From positions 23,350,501-23,414,500 of the forward strand of contig NC_059501.1 in assembly GCF_914767665.1 (NCBI RefSeq): a stretch of DNA of 64,000 bases. The letters are read 5' to 3'. Below are positions 27,501-35,445 of this stretch, in pieces (position 1 is the first letter of the stretch; the number at the start of each line of letters is the position of its first letter). The notes beneath the pieces were generated by a model. The model did not search any database, was not told where the DNA came from, and worked only from the letters and a program-made list of their open reading frames with translations. The DNA is from Harmonia axyridis. Its lineage: Eukaryota > Arthropoda > Insecta > Coleoptera > Coccinellidae. Position numbers and translations under genes: made by a program.

Positions 27501-28028
27501 TATTAGTTACCTATCCTTCGATACCTCTTCAAGAAACACATCACAATATAAGAAATATACCAAGCAGATAATTTTTATACTTTATGTGGTAGTATAATTT
27601 TCGACTTACCTAATCAAATCCAGGAGGGTATCCTGAGTGGTCACATGTCTCATCTTCGGCGCTTCAGTATCATCTTCATACGGTTTTAGTCCAACACCAG
27701 GTCTTATGGTCGTCACAAGTATTATACCTAGTATCACCGCACAAATCGTTGTTGCCGAGTAATAAGCTATAGCTCTAAAAGCGATCTTTTTCGATAAACT
27801 CAGATCCAAACTTCCGATAGCGGTCACTACCGATGTTATCAATAACGGAATGATCAAGCATTTCAACATCCTCAGAAATATTTCTCCAGGAAAGGCCAGG
27901 TACATAACAGACCTCTTGTCCCATTGTCCTGGACCGGTTTGTCTCAGCATAAATCCAAGAAGGCCTCCTCCAACGACACCCAGCACAGTGAGGACTGTTA
28001 GAAGATTTCTTCTAAGGAAGCCCGCCAT
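3413..28028 (-). CDS. EAAT: Excitatory amino acid transporter (SLC1 family), 7 coding exons
   Basis: This is a sodium-coupled transporter for glutamate/aspartate in the plasma membrane, typically in glia and neurons of insects. Coding exons in transcript order: 28028-27610, 14606-14564, 12129-11882, 11014-10781, 9241-9050, 4962-4828 and 3572-3413. Seen directly: all junctions are GT-AG, and the joined frame is 1431 nt (476 aa plus TAA). Hallmarks are the serine-rich HP1 loop (ASSSATMP, residues 313-320, split by an intron), NMDGT (347-351), the HP2 loop GAAGIPQAG (388-396), and TM8 with D425, R428, N432 and D436, which correspond to the substrate- and Na+-binding residues of known EAATs. R428 is the arginine that reads the acidic side chain, so an acidic substrate is expected. 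A short extracellular loop carries an NYS sequon at N164. The length fits insect EAATs of about 480 aa. Which EAAT paralogue this is cannot be settled by eye. Confidence 0.95.
3777..3985 (+). pseudogene. Decayed IS630/Tc1-like transposase N-terminus
   Basis: In successive frames the stretch reads NGNSATIARRNVSNIRGSRR, then VRDDPDL, then VLNVHRSSLHHILEKI. Together this is the order of the helix-turn-helix DNA-binding region of insect IS630/Tc1-type transposases. Two frameshifts and stops break it, and the catalytic domain is absent. It lies in intron 7 opposite to the host gene. Confidence 0.55.
4828..4962 (-). CDS. EAAT: EAAT exon 7: HP2 hairpin and start of TM8
   Basis: The acceptor is gattttcag and the donor is GTAAGT. 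It encodes S379 to the first two bases of L424. ITATAASVGAAGIPQAG forms HP2, the external gate; VINIIAVDWLL enters TM8. An open frame continues 5' of the acceptor, but it is intronic. Confidence 0.95.
5684..5780 (+). repeat. Dispersed repeat, copy abutting mariner 1
   Basis: The stretch beginning aggttgtcccaaattcgatg recurs at 33248-33365 as aggttatcccaaattcgatg, followed by related tttgaagaactacaagac / ctcgagaactataggac and aaaaaatcttca blocks. One copy abuts the 5' end of a mariner and the other lies about 300 bp past the 3' end of a related mariner. Confidence 0.55.
5784..6653 (+). mobile_element. Mariner element 1, 3'-truncated and coding-dead
   Basis: The left terminal repeat GGTGTAAAACTTTGCTTCC follows a TA. 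Transposase remnants read in shifting frames: ISERTCREWFQ (helix-turn-helix), a DQHGGG linker, then SWGYPGHAST and a KVMLSIWW-like block. The middle is damaged: the GDEKW region carries TGA/TAA stops. Similarity to the sister copies ends near 6653 at the CAATACAAC block, so the last catalytic D and the right terminal repeat are missing. It lies in intron 6, antisense to the transporter. Confidence 0.85.
7212..7980. repeat. 770-bp near-perfect palindrome with nested hairpins
   Basis: The left arm (7212-7587) and right arm (7595-7980) are inverted copies with a spacer of only about 7 bp around 7588-7594. Differences between the arms are few (for example tccgaaaag against ttccggac and one cc/ca change). 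Each arm contains smaller palindromes: GTCCGGGAAGTG/CACTTCCCGGAC, CGGCCTAGTCCG/CGGACTAGGCCG, and AGGACGAGC/GCGAGTCCT. The arms are much richer in CpG than their surroundings. Mirror open frames occur on both strands because of the symmetry and should not be called genes. It is intronic in the transporter (intron 6). A target-site duplication was not clear. Confidence 0.92.
8165..8460 (-). repeat. Candidate retroelement 3' end with (AAT)n tail
   Basis: On the minus strand a comparatively GC-rich stretch (CGTGCGAGACAAGTTCCCGT, a CAAGCACGG block, GGTTCCCGGAAGGC) runs into CCCCGGTTCAAATAATAATA, a short AAT tail typical of non-LTR or SINE 3' ends. The 96-codon open frame over it has no recognisable domain. 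The GGTTCAAAT near the tail resembles a tRNA B box, but no A box was found. Confidence 0.35.
9050..9241 (-). CDS. EAAT: EAAT exon 6: HP1 end and TM7 with NMDGT
   Basis: The acceptor is gattacag and the donor is GTGAGT. It encodes residues 316-378 with the split codons S315 and S379. It completes ASSSATMP and holds NMDGT (347-351), the sodium- and substrate-binding unwound part of TM7, followed by ALYEAVAAIFIAQ. This is the most conserved block of the protein. Confidence 0.96.
9530..9990 (-). pseudogene. Non-LTR retrotransposon C-terminal remnant
   Basis: Minus-strand frames read LLTGFLTVHCRFRKHLMRMG, then FRFCG and EEETPDHLVMECLPIIY, then EAIPEFIRTLELEG. This is the post-RNase H region and C-terminal CCHC knuckle of I/R1-type non-LTR retrotransposon ORF2. 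Stops and frame changes break it, and endonuclease and reverse transcriptase are absent. The same family occurs in the other orientation at 26630-27330. It lies in intron 5, same strand as the host gene. Confidence 0.75.
10090..10780. other. Intron 5 remainder, nothing recognised
   Basis: AT-rich intronic sequence. A 77-codon plus-strand frame at 10180-10413 has no recognisable motif and lies in an AT-rich unbiased context, so it is not called. Confidence 0.4.
10781..11014 (-). CDS. EAAT: EAAT exon 5: TM5, TM6 and first half of HP1
   Basis: The acceptor is tatttcag, and the donor GTAAGT follows CTCAAG. It encodes W237 to the first two bases of S315. SPLGVFFLVAAKILE and GLYFCTVLLGLAIH are recognisable TM5/TM6 segments. 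The exon ends inside the serine-rich HP1 loop, so the substrate-gate motif is assembled only after splicing. Confidence 0.95.
11015..11616. other. Intron 4, AT-rich, nothing recognised
   Basis: Left part of intron 4, AT-rich with no motif, repeat end or coding signal seen. Confidence 0.4.
11617..11736. repeat. 120-bp CpG-rich palindrome
   Basis: Arms starting TGTGCGACAAGTGGAGAAAG and ending CTTTCCCCATTTGTTGCACA are inverted copies over about 50 bp each, with a short loop near 11670. The arm core carries TTTCTCGC/GCGAGAAA and GCGGCAC/GTGCCAC. Overlapping open frames on both strands are a by-product of the symmetry. It resembles the CpG-rich palindromes at 37827-37930 and 39480-39620. Confidence 0.85.
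11882..12129 (-). CDS. EAAT: EAAT exon 4: extracellular loop and TM4
   Basis: The acceptor is ttatttacag and the donor GTGAGA follows ATTTG. It encodes residues 155-236 plus two bases of W237. The first 35 residues are a polar, variable extracellular loop with one N-glycosylation sequon (N164-Y-S). The segment TNVLGLVTFSIVLGIAIG that follows, and the FFDVLSESIM region, are typical of the family. Confidence 0.94.
12130..13379. other. Intron 3 left part, mostly unrecognised
   Basis: AT-rich intron. A gacgtgaagactggagctttt motif at about 12769 belongs to a dispersed family also seen at 35.6, 38.8-38.9, 42.9 and 43.55 kb. A stretch at 12850-13100 looks like decayed coding DNA, but no family could be assigned. 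Confidence 0.35.
13380..13640 (+). repeat. Dispersed repeat with GATGACGAATCCGTC core
   Basis: It contains gatgacgaatccgtcctcaa, then acgataactcacgag and a TTCGGATTTTGAATG block. The same order recurs in either orientation at 16330-16440, 24115-24265, 36115-36300, 36500-36690, 41580-41830 and 54740-54870. It is probably a non-autonomous element; no coding content was seen. Confidence 0.7.
13641..14563. other. Intron 3 right part
   Basis: AT-rich sequence. ATACAGGATGGCCCCCAGAA at about 14197 looks like a decayed end of the TACAGGGTG class, but no partner end was found nearby. Confidence 0.35.
14564..14606 (-). CDS. EAAT: EAAT exon 3, 43-nt microexon
   Basis: This is a 43-nt exon that an ORF finder misses. 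The acceptor is a run of T ending in gcag, and the donor is GTAGGT. One base completes R140, then 14 codons read NVFPPNLVGACITQ (141-154). That matches the conserved N(L/M)FPxNLVxA segment between TM3 and TM4 of the SLC1 family. Both flanking phases fit, which ties the 13-kb intron 2 to the 2.4-kb intron 3. Confidence 0.93.
15380..15655 (-). pseudogene. Mariner (SETMAR-like lineage) catalytic remnant
   Basis: Minus-strand frames read DNAPCHKSKKIMIKLNEL, then LAQDDYWLL, then FKRLQKNVLKKE. This matches the DNAxCHxSK...SDYW(L/F)xxLK block around the second and third catalytic aspartates of DD34D mariners of the SETMAR-like type. A two-residue deletion and a frameshift are visible, and upstream domains are missing. 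Confidence 0.7.
16330..16440 (-). repeat. Dispersed GATGACGAATC-core repeat, partial inverted copy
   Basis: On the minus strand it reads ctgatgacgaatctggggtc, then tgtccggccagccgtta and acacgataattctcgaaag. That is the element order of the copies at 13380 and 36115. Only the core is preserved. Confidence 0.6.
16441..18005. other. Intron 2 segment, no assigned element
   Basis: AT-rich up to 17370, then a less AT-rich, purine-rich stretch (17390-17800) with long open frames on both strands and no recognisable domain. The minus-strand frame at 17440-17778 is pyrimidine-tract derived (S, L, F, C rich) and is not called as a gene. Confidence 0.35.
18006..18675. mobile_element. Candidate MITE with GGCAAC subterminal repeats
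   Basis: The left end CCCGCACATTGGCAACTTTT is matched in reverse at the right end (CACACACTGGCAACTTTT on the minus strand). Between them, GGCAAC/GTTGCC recurs many times near both ends (18015, 18099, 18133, 18146, 18580, 18610, 18655), a layout seen in hAT-like non-autonomous elements. Boundaries and superfamily are uncertain; no transposase was seen. Confidence 0.5.
19050..20835. other. Intron 2 segment, nothing recognised
   Basis: AT-rich with several short unbiased open frames. Ctctacacgcacggcgtgaa at about 19031 resembles gctctacactctcggtacga at about 17908, so both flanks of the GGCAAC element may belong to a larger unit. Confidence 0.3.
20837..20881 (+). repeat. 22-bp tandem duplication
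   Basis: Two back-to-back copies of ggatttttttgggatcactatc are identical, suggesting a recent slippage or duplication event. Confidence 0.85.
21497..21810. mobile_element. Short TACAGGGTG MITE (314 bp)
   Basis: It begins TACAGGGTGTTCCAC and ends GTGGAACACCCTGTA. Its left half (about 21590-21670, with attttcatgaaaatctatag and gagtcatgccgattgaa) recurs inverted at 31577-31690. A stray CACCCTGTA at 21832 may be a second, older end. Confidence 0.7.
22840..22935. repeat. CAAGTCAAG simple inverted repeats
   Basis: Several copies of cttgactt/aagtcaag/caagtcaag alternate in both orientations within about 95 bp. No function was assigned. Confidence 0.6.
22936..24110. other. Intron 2 segment, nothing recognised
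   Basis: AT-rich. A local inverted pair tttttgggggaaaaaa / tttttcccccaaaa lies at about 23960-24045. No coding or element ends were seen. Confidence 0.35.
24115..24265 (+). repeat. Dispersed repeat, diverged copy
   Basis: Gggtggtctcaaacgattaa, then gattctgcccgtccgtacac and actcgataactcaag follow the order of the GATGACGAATC-core family, but the core itself has decayed. Confidence 0.5.
24780..24885 (+). repeat. Candidate non-LTR 3' terminus with ATT tail
   Basis: Cttttcggggcaaatgtatg leads to gttgaataaagtcgattt and a run of ATTATTATT. A polyadenylation-like AATAAA directly before a simple ATT tail is typical of an inserted non-LTR 3' end. No coding part is attached. Confidence 0.45.
24890..26620. 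other. Intron 2 segment, repeat-like but unclassified
   Basis: AT-rich. Gggtgggtatactgggtgta at 25514 and gagccgccctgctaagttac at 25610 look like pieces of an old repeat. No ends, coding domain or second copy were found within the window. Confidence 0.3.
26630..27330 (+). pseudogene. Non-LTR retrotransposon RNase H and C-terminal remnant
   Basis: Plus-strand frames read FHSDNQSAIEALSYHIIDTK (RNase H, catalytic D region), then later CRFCGEE and, near 27200, KFIRTLVLEDVDGEIV. The end matches the sister fragment at 9530-9990 (EFIRTLELEGEL). Many stops break it. This places RNase H upstream of the CCHC knuckle, as in I/R1-type elements. It is antisense to the host gene. Confidence 0.75.
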
Positions 28029-28043
28029 TATGTTCAGCTCAAC
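27610..28043 (-). CDS. EAAT: EAAT exon 2: start codon and TM1-TM3
   Basis: The acceptor is ttctttcag followed by GTTGAG at 28043. The ATG lies at 28028-28026 in the context ATAATGG (A at -3, G at +4). The first 15 nt of the exon are 5' UTR. The upstream reading frame meets an in-frame stop in one phase when joined to the candidate exon 1, which supports this ATG. It encodes residues 1-139 and two bases of R140: a short cytoplasmic N-terminus (MAGFLRRN), three hydrophobic segments at roughly 9-28, 41-68 and 86-110, and the family motif FLRMLKCLIIPL (51-62). It ends in ATTAG and the donor GTAAGT at 27609. Confidence 0.95.
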
Positions 28044-28404
28044 CTGAAAGAACAAAATCGTTAGAACATCTTAGGAAATCTGCTTGTGTTTTGTATTAGA
28101 CTGGGTGAAAAGTGATAACACTCTAGTTTTCCCGCTATAAATGTTATTTTGTGTGTTAATTTAATAGGTTCAATCACTGATGCCGAGTCAATTCTCATAT
28201 TCGATTCTGTCCGTTAGGCTGCTCTTACTCCAGATCTAAAAGGATTATGATATCGAAATTTTCAGGTTGAAGATGGATGCTCCTAATTTTGTTTTTCTGT
28301 GTATTTGAAAACTATGAAAAAAAAAGTTTAGCTGATTAATCTTTGGAAACAAAAAATCAGTCAGCAACCGTAGCTCCTTCCTCATTTCGAAAGGAATAAG
28401 GGTC

Positions 28405-29010
28405 TTCGATGCTACCAGCGTGTAAAACGCATCAAACAGTCAATATTAATGGATATAATGGTGATTCGTTAATGGCTTGAGGATTGTCTTTGCTCCATAT
28501 ACGGCAATTCCGCTCATTGACGAAGCCATTCAACCAGAAATATGAGTACTAAACATTATTCTCCGATGAAAATACTCATCTTTGGCTAGTTTCAAATTAG
28601 CCAATCAGCAAAAATGCGTCGTAAACGTTGATCATTTGGCTTTAATTCTTGCACGAGCTGTGTGTACAGGTACGTAGACCAAGATTCTTACATAAAATTT
28701 TCCACGTAGTGGAAGGACAAAGGCCAACAAGTTGAGAACGGTGACGTATCGATATTTCGGGGTCTTCTTCAACATTTCGCGCCACAGCAGTATATTCTCT
28801 TCGGTATGCACATTTATTTGATCAATAACTGTACGAATTTCTTGCACACTAGGTCGATTATGTTGACCATAAAATGGACGAAGTGATCTATGAATTTCGC
28901 GAACAGATTTATTTTTTTCAAAGTAAATTTGGAATCATTGTTTTGGCGTTAAACGATGATGAATTGCCAAACCTTACTGAACGGAAATGTCAACACAGTT
29001 TGACATTTTC
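28405..29010 (-). pseudogene. IS630/Tc1-like transposase, copy A (degenerate)
   Basis: On the minus strand it starts near 29000 with a QFGLAIHHR-like N-terminus, then HRSLRPFYGQHNRPS, HRSQLVGLCPSTTWKILCK, and finally FWLNGFVNERNCRIWSKDNP near 28540. These blocks align in order with the better preserved transposase at 61570-62370. Frameshifts and in-frame stops are frequent, and the region after the first catalytic block, holding the other two catalytic acidic residues, is missing. It lies in intron 1, directly 5' of exon 2. Confidence 0.75.
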
Positions 29011-29320
29011 AACTGTCAAAATATAAACAACAACCATCGAAACATCTCATCCAGCTGAAAAAAGATCTGTTATATTTGGAGGAATGTCAAATTCATCAGA
29101 TTCATAAGGTCAATATCTCTCCATAAAAACACAATTCGAATTACCTAATTGATTGATTTTGTTGGATCATATGTCATTTATCTTTGAGTTAAATTCTAAT
29201 TATCTGTGAATTGATCGAGTTTCAATTTGAATTCGTAAATTTCTGGATTTGGATAAAAGTAATATAAACATTTAAATGTGAAAATATTGCTGAAGCATCA
29301 TATGATATATTCAAGACATA

Positions 29321-30184
29321 TACAGGGTGTTTCCAAATTAGACATGAACCTTGAAGGAGTTGTTGATATCACTCATTTGATGTCGATTAAGCGATATTGA
29401 TAACCGAAAATCAACAGTTTCCGAGATATTTGAATCCTTGTGTTTTTTTTAATTTCTCACTTTACTTCATTTTTCGTCAAGTTTTTCCATGATGACCAAG
29501 TTTCATTTGAATTTTGGACTATTTTCATCAGGAAAGGATATGATATCCATGAAAAACCAAACTATGCTGTATTAGATACTGAATAAGAATTAGTATGATT
29601 TGAAAGTTTGTATATCAAGAAAAGAATAGTAAATTTCTGATATAAATTTGCCTGCAACTTTCGAATTCCACAATTAATGTATGACAAAATAATTTTAAAA
29701 ACTTGCCAAATTCCTTCTTCATTTTCTAAAACCATTTCAGCAGATTTTGATTTGAAAGAGGATAGTAATGAGAGAAATATTTTTTATTGCAATTAAACTC
29801 AAAATTTGAGTAGGAAATCTATTCATAAATAATGTTTAAAATGACCTTCACTATTCCTTATACAAGCACGTGCCCTATTTTATATTTCTTCAGTTGTTAC
29901 AATCCACATGAAATTTACTTTTCTCGCTGCTTCGTCACTTCGTCTATTCTAACGAAGTTAGATCCGGACTTCTCACTGGCCACGAAAAAATTATAATCAA
30001 ATTTGGTCAACGTAGGAAAAAATTACGAAAGAAGAATTAAGGTGAGAAATCTTTAAAAAATCACGAGAACTCGAATATCTCGTAAACTGTTGAGTTTTGG
30101 TTATCACTAAATACCTATGGCTCAAACGACAGCAAATGAGTCATACGAACACGTCCTCTAAGGTTCACGTCTAATTTGGTCAAA
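29321..30184. mobile_element. MITE with about 130-bp terminal inverted repeats
   Basis: The left end TACAGGGTGTTTCCAAATTA and the following block (agacatgaaccttgaaggag, atatcactcatttgatgtcg, cagtttccgagatatttga) are repeated inverted at 30060-30184. The right terminus has lost the CACCCTGTA. The interior is AT-rich without coding signal. Confidence 0.8.
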
Positions 30185-30189
30185 ATAAA

Positions 30190-31560
30190 TTGAACCCATC
30201 GTTTGTTTTTTTCCAATAATATACATAATATATCTACATCATTCCATTTTCTGAATTCGAACTAGAAAAAATTAAAATTTTAAAAAAGATTCATGTTCAT
30301 GATTCATAAGTTCAAAAGAACTCAAATCAATGTATTCGGAACGTAAAATTTGCACACTGATTGGCAGAGAATTTTCATTTTGTTGATCTTTTTTTAACGA
30401 TTCTACGAGGAAATAATAAACCTTAGTGTAACATTTGCAGTATTTTCTTTTTTATTAATATGTTCATAACTTTCAACTGTAAATTAATGAATGTTAAGAA
30501 TATTTCACCAAATTGAATTTGGACGTATACTGTATGGAATATATTTTAAAAAAATCCAACTCTATTTGAATTTTCACAATGTATGTATCGGAATGTGGAG
30601 AATAAGAATTTGAGTGAAAATAATCGTTTGTTTGCTAAAGGTAAGCCTAGGTTCCTATGTAATATTATGATAGTGTTGATGAATATCTGAATGACAGTAA
30701 TTGTACTCATTGATTCTTTTTTTTTGTGTTTTTCTCTTCTGTTAATTGATGTTTCATTTAAAATTTGTTCTCTTCAATGTATTCTCAAAGAACATCAAAA
30801 AATTACTCGAATTTTCACTAAGGCGATATTCGAAATACTTCCTGTTAAAAACAATATGCCGAAATTATTTCCATTAGTTATCATTTCGAGACCCTAAAAT
30901 AATGCCATTTCGAATGACACACCCTGAATTTGAATAAGGATCAAATTATTCACTTCACGCACCAAACCAGTCTACATCACTGTCCAATAAATTATCTGTA
31001 TTGAAATATTCATTACAACGTACGTATTCCTAAACTCCCTGAGGAAGAATAGCTAACAGTGATCACCATAAAAATTATGTTATTTCACCAAATTACCATA
31101 TTTCCAAGGCTCTTCCGTATTTTTCTATACACGTGGTCACGAGACCAATTTGCATTTAGGACACGTTGTTTTTTCGAGGATGAATGGTTCTGACAAGTTC
31201 CCCATTGAGAAAAGATTACTGCAGAAATGAGTCAATTAAATTTTTTCATCTCAAAACAAGGTGGGACTCAGATGCAGTGTTTATGACAACGATTAGTTAG
31301 GTAATTTATCAGATGCGAATTGGAGCTATAAATATTCCTGAATTATAATTAATTCGGTCCGAGAAGTGATTCGGACATAATTTATACATGTTGGATATAA
31401 ATCTAATTTTAATGTCGAAGTGATCCAAAGATACTTCAAGGTTTACTATTGTTGATGAACACGTTGAATTGTTTTTGCTTTCGATCCATTATTTTCAATG
31501 ATTAAACTTGGAGGACACTAACATTATAACATAGAAATGCTACTCAAACCCTAAATTAAA
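30190..31560. other. Intron 1 segment, nothing recognised
   Basis: AT-rich sequence. Gacacaccctgaatttgaat at about 30918 may be a lone decayed CACCCTG end. Confidence 0.35.
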
Positions 31561-31576
31561 ACACTTTGAGAGAAAA

Positions 31577-31760
31577 TACAGGATGTTTCAATCGGCATGA
31601 CTCTTGAACGCCTTTATGAATTTTCATGAAAATTTCAGGAAATGAGTAGGTATAAGATGAAGTCCAATATTCACATTTGGTGGTCGATAGCGCAGGCCCG
31701 GACTGAGAATATAATATTTTTCATGTTACTTGTTCTAAAACACCTTGCGAAAGCGACAAC
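31577..31760 (-). repeat. Diverged inverted copy of the 21.5-kb MITE
   Basis: TACAGGATGTTTCAATCGGC followed by atgactcttgaacgcc and gaattttcatgaaaatttca is the reverse of part of the 21497-21810 element. The partner end is not obvious. Confidence 0.55.
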
Positions 31761-31876
31761 TCAGGATTCTGGTAGAAACTGTATCTTTATTTGAATGATT
31801 GCGATGGTACCAGAAACCCTCAGTGTTAATAAATGTTTGCTGGATCTTCTCAAAATGAAGAGATGTTCTATTATTA

Positions 31877-32948
31877 GGTGTACAACTTAGCTTGCGCCGT
31901 TTTGCAATAGGTGGCTGTAGCGGTAAGTGGTAGTCGAAATAAATAGATCGTAGATGTCATACAATAAGCTAAGGTATTTGTAAACATAACGCCATCGAAA
32001 TATTAGTCGATTTGTGTCTGGATCATAAAGTTATTCTCGATTGAACATGACCAGCCAAAATCTCGTCATTTGCGAGAGGTTTTAATTTTCGGCTTTAATA
32101 TAATGAAATCTGCGGCTGAGGCTCATCGAATGCCCTCAAATGCCCAAGGTGAGGCTGCTATTAGTGAAAGAACGTGCCGAGAGTGGTTTCAACGCTTCAA
32201 GAGCGGTGATTTTGACGACGAAGACCAGCATGGCGGTGGAAGAGAGAAGCGTTTGTTGTGTTTTGTTTGCAAGGCAAATACGGAAGGGATATCTGCATCG
32301 CATTCGGCTGGAGACGAAAAAGGGTTCATTGCGATAATCCCAAGCGCAGAAAATCATGGGGAAATCCAGGCCCTGCTTCTATGTCGACGGTCAAACCGAA
32401 TATTCACGGTTCTAAAGTCATGCTCAGTGTTTGGTGGGACCAGCTCAGCGTAGTGAATTCTGAGTTGTTGAAACCGATTGAAACAATCACAAGCGATCGA
32501 TCGATCGATTTGAACGCAATAAATGCGTTTGAGCCGAGCAATGAAAGACGAACGGCCGCAATACAACGGGAGACATGATTAAGTGATTTTACAGCATGAT
32601 AATGCTCGACCCCATGTTGCGAAAATGGTCAAGACATACTTGGAAACGTTGAAATGGGAAGTCCTACCCCACCCGCCGTATTCTCCAGACGTTGCTCCAT
32701 CGAATTAATGACACACGGCCTGGCTAACCAGCACTTCCGGTCTTATGAAGAAGTAAAAAATTGGATCGATTCGTCGATCGCTTTAAAACATGACCAGTTT
32801 CTTCAACGTAGGATTCGTACGCTGTTCAAAAGATGAGAGAAAGTGGTGGACAGCAATGGACAATATTTTGAATCATAAATGTATAACCAGTTTTTTACAA
32901 TAAAGCCTCGAATTTCGGAAGAAAACGGCGGAAGCAGAGTTGTACGTC
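31877..32948 (+). mobile_element. Mariner element 2, internally deleted, both ends present
   Basis: The ends GGTGTACAACTTAGCTTGCG and its inverse CGGCGGAAGCAGAGTTGTAC are flanked by TA (31875-31876 and 32949-32950). Transposase blocks in order: helix-turn-helix ISERTCREWFQRFKSGDF, then a direct jump into RLLCFVCKANTEG, then PNIHGSKVMLSVWWDQL, then HDNARPHVAKMVKTYLETL and HPPYSPDVAPS. At 1072 bp it is shorter than the about 1.3 kb usual for the family. The third catalytic aspartate is replaced (APSN followed by a stop), so it cannot be active. Confidence 0.92.
32160..32830 (+). pseudogene. Mariner 2 transposase pseudogene
   Basis: This is the coding remnant within mariner 2. It keeps the N-terminal helix-turn-helix and the DD34D second aspartate (HDNARPH). 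It loses the central part between DQHGGG and the middle of the catalytic core by deletion, then shifts frame after about 32450. The C-terminal blocks LANQHFRSYEEVKNWIDSS and a KHDQF segment remain. Inferred as DD34D mariner by residue spacing to the altered third position. Confidence 0.8.
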
Positions 32949-33247
32949 TATGTAGATATTGTAGATAATCCTTTTGATTGCACATGCACTCTTGTATGTA
33001 GCGTAAACAATAAGGAAATTGTGTCTGTCAATAGAATAGAAGGAAAAAGCGGTGATTTGGTGAGCGATAATAGTGAACAAATGATAACACAAGCGATCAT
33101 ATGCGTGGTAGTTTGCAGGTGGAAAAATACTGGCAAATATTCTGTCATCTCCCAGGAATAAGAGCTCTGGTACCATATGTGGGTGAAGAGAGAACAATCC
33201 TAAATAAATTATTAACTTTAGTGGTCAGTATCCCAAAGACACCCTGT

Positions 33248-33365
33248 ACAGGTTATCCCAAATTCGATGCTCACTGAAAGTTTCTCGAGAACTATAGGAC
33301 TTAGAGAAAAAATCTTCAAGGACCAATCTCGATTTTTTCGAAATAATAAGATATTAGAAATCAGA
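33248..33365 (+). repeat. Dispersed repeat, second copy
   Basis: Ggttatcccaaattcgatgc and the following 90 bp match 5684-5780. It is preceded by gacaccctgtaca, so it may be the inside of a CACCCTGTA-ended element. Confidence 0.5.
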
Positions 33366-34710
33366 TCTAAATATCTTCTTCCTGTATGAGACATTCTAAA
33401 AATTCTAAAACTCTTTTCAGTAATTTTTATGGTTTATATATGATACTCATAACAGATCATAGACATTGATAACCGTTTTATACATATCGAGTAGAGTTGG
33501 TTTTTCAAATCGGACACATGAATATTGGACTTAATCCTATACTACAATATTAGTTAGAAAACGTTGATCCTAAATAAAATATAAAGTAAACTATAAATCC
33601 TAACCACGATCAAATAGAAATCTACAGAAAGGAACTTTTGGTTGCTCGATATAAGTGGTACCTATGCAAGAATCCAATTGATGAATTAAAACGAGCTACT
33701 AATTTACTAATTTTCTGACCACTTCTTAATATTACCGGTAGCAGATATAGAATTGAATAGAAGACGTGTGATTTTTTTATTTCAAAGTGTAAAATTCTTA
33801 ACCATCATCTAGTCGATTTTTGATCTGATGATGGTCTTTCAGCTTTATTCAGTGAAATGAGATGAGATGAGGCGAAATGAAGCAAAATATAGTTTTCATA
33901 TCAGTTGAGAATAATTCCAGAAACAAACAGAATTCACCTTGATCAGTTTTAGATTATGAGACGATAAGTATAGATATTTTTAAAATATTTATAATATTAT
34001 CAAGCTCTAACATTATGAGTATAGGTATATGAAGATATTTTCAGATCGATTCATAGTCTGCCTTAGAGAATTAAAAAAATTCGATATTCCACAATAGTTT
34101 TCGCAGAACTCAATTCATTTTGAAATATACGAATAGCGTATATAATTCAATTACATAATCACTTCCGTTAGTTAAAGTCCATTTAGCACAATTAAAACTT
34201 CAAATTATAGAACTGAATAGGTACCCCCTAAAGTGTTGAACTCAAACTGTCAAGTATTCTCATCCTTTTCTTATAATGACTGTGTCAAATTGAAAAACAA
34301 ATAATTGTAATGGTTCATATGGCGAATTGCCTCTGTTTAAACACCATCAGTCTCGGTGGTTTAAGTCAATTACAGCAAATAAACGTGTTCTTCGCAGATA
34401 GACCTTCAGATTTCAGGTCAACTTTATCTCCCGCTAATCAAAACTTGCCAATTAATATTTGAAAACACAGGGAGAGACTCAGAGATTTATTCTAAGATTA
34501 ATTCTGGATATAAGAATACTACTACACACAATTTCGATCTTAATGTTTAACTTTATTTAAGAAAATTTGTTTTAATGAGCTATACTTCCCATTGAGAGTT
34601 TCACAATACAATGAATCTACAATCTACAATCTTTGTGCGAAATTTCGTCGTCACCTGAAACATAGAAAATTCAAGCAGGAGCTAGAAAAATCCTATTATT
34701 TCAGTGGCAT
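33366..34710. other. Intron 1 segment, nothing recognised
   Basis: AT-rich. A short run of gagatgag/ggcgaaatgaagc purine repeats occurs at about 33855-33890. No coding signal. Confidence 0.35.
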
Positions 34711-34712
34711 TA

Positions 34713-35445
34713 TACACCGTGTCCGTAAAGTATGGAACAAATTCATTTTTAGCTAAACAGACCATTTTAAGAAATAATCCTGAAACACGTCGATTTTTTT
34801 TTTAAATTTACCGTATTTTAAAATAATAATCTAATATACAGGGTGAATTACTTTCAAGTCATGACGTCAACGTCATTTTTCTTCAAATGGAACACTCCCA
34901 TTTTGTCTCAATTTTCGAATTACTCTAGCTGAGCTGATTCCAAAATTGTATCACATGTTGATTCCAATTGGTACAGGGTGGACAAAAATACAATATAGTT
35001 TTGTATGTGCTCATATTCTGTCTGCTAGACCACAAGTACCAAACATGTTTGGAAACAGCTCATTTTTATTAATCTAAAATGTAAAAAACTACAGGGTGTT
35101 ACATTCAAACCAATTGCCGCTAGACAATACGTATTTTTGATAATATTGTTAATTAAACTAATAAAGAATGTTACGCGTTACTTTATGAAAACACACAAAA
35201 CTATTGTATTTTTGTCCACCCTGTTCCAATTGGAATCAACATGTGATACATTTTTGGAATCAGCTCAGCTAGAGTAATCGGAAAATTGAGACAAAATGGG
35301 GGTGTTCCATTAAAAAAAAATGGACGGTGACATCATTACTCGAAAGTAATTCACCCTGTATATTAGATTATTATTTTAAAATGCGGTAAATTAAAATAAA
35401 AAACCGACGTGTTTCAGGATTATTTCTTAAAATGGACACAGTGTA
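34713..35445. mobile_element. Foldback element, about 730 bp, nearly whole-length palindrome
   Basis: The ends TACACCGTGTCC and GGACACAGTGTA are flanked by TA. The arms continue inward as inverted copies: aataatcctgaaacacgtcg, an internal TACAGGGTGAATTAC / GTAATTCACCCTGTA pair, gctgagctgattcc, and TACAGGGTGGACAAAAATAC / GTATTTTTGTCCACCCTGTT. The loop is about 150 bp around 35080. Left and right arms differ by small indels, including about 40 bp absent from the right. It lies in intron 1. Confidence 0.88.
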
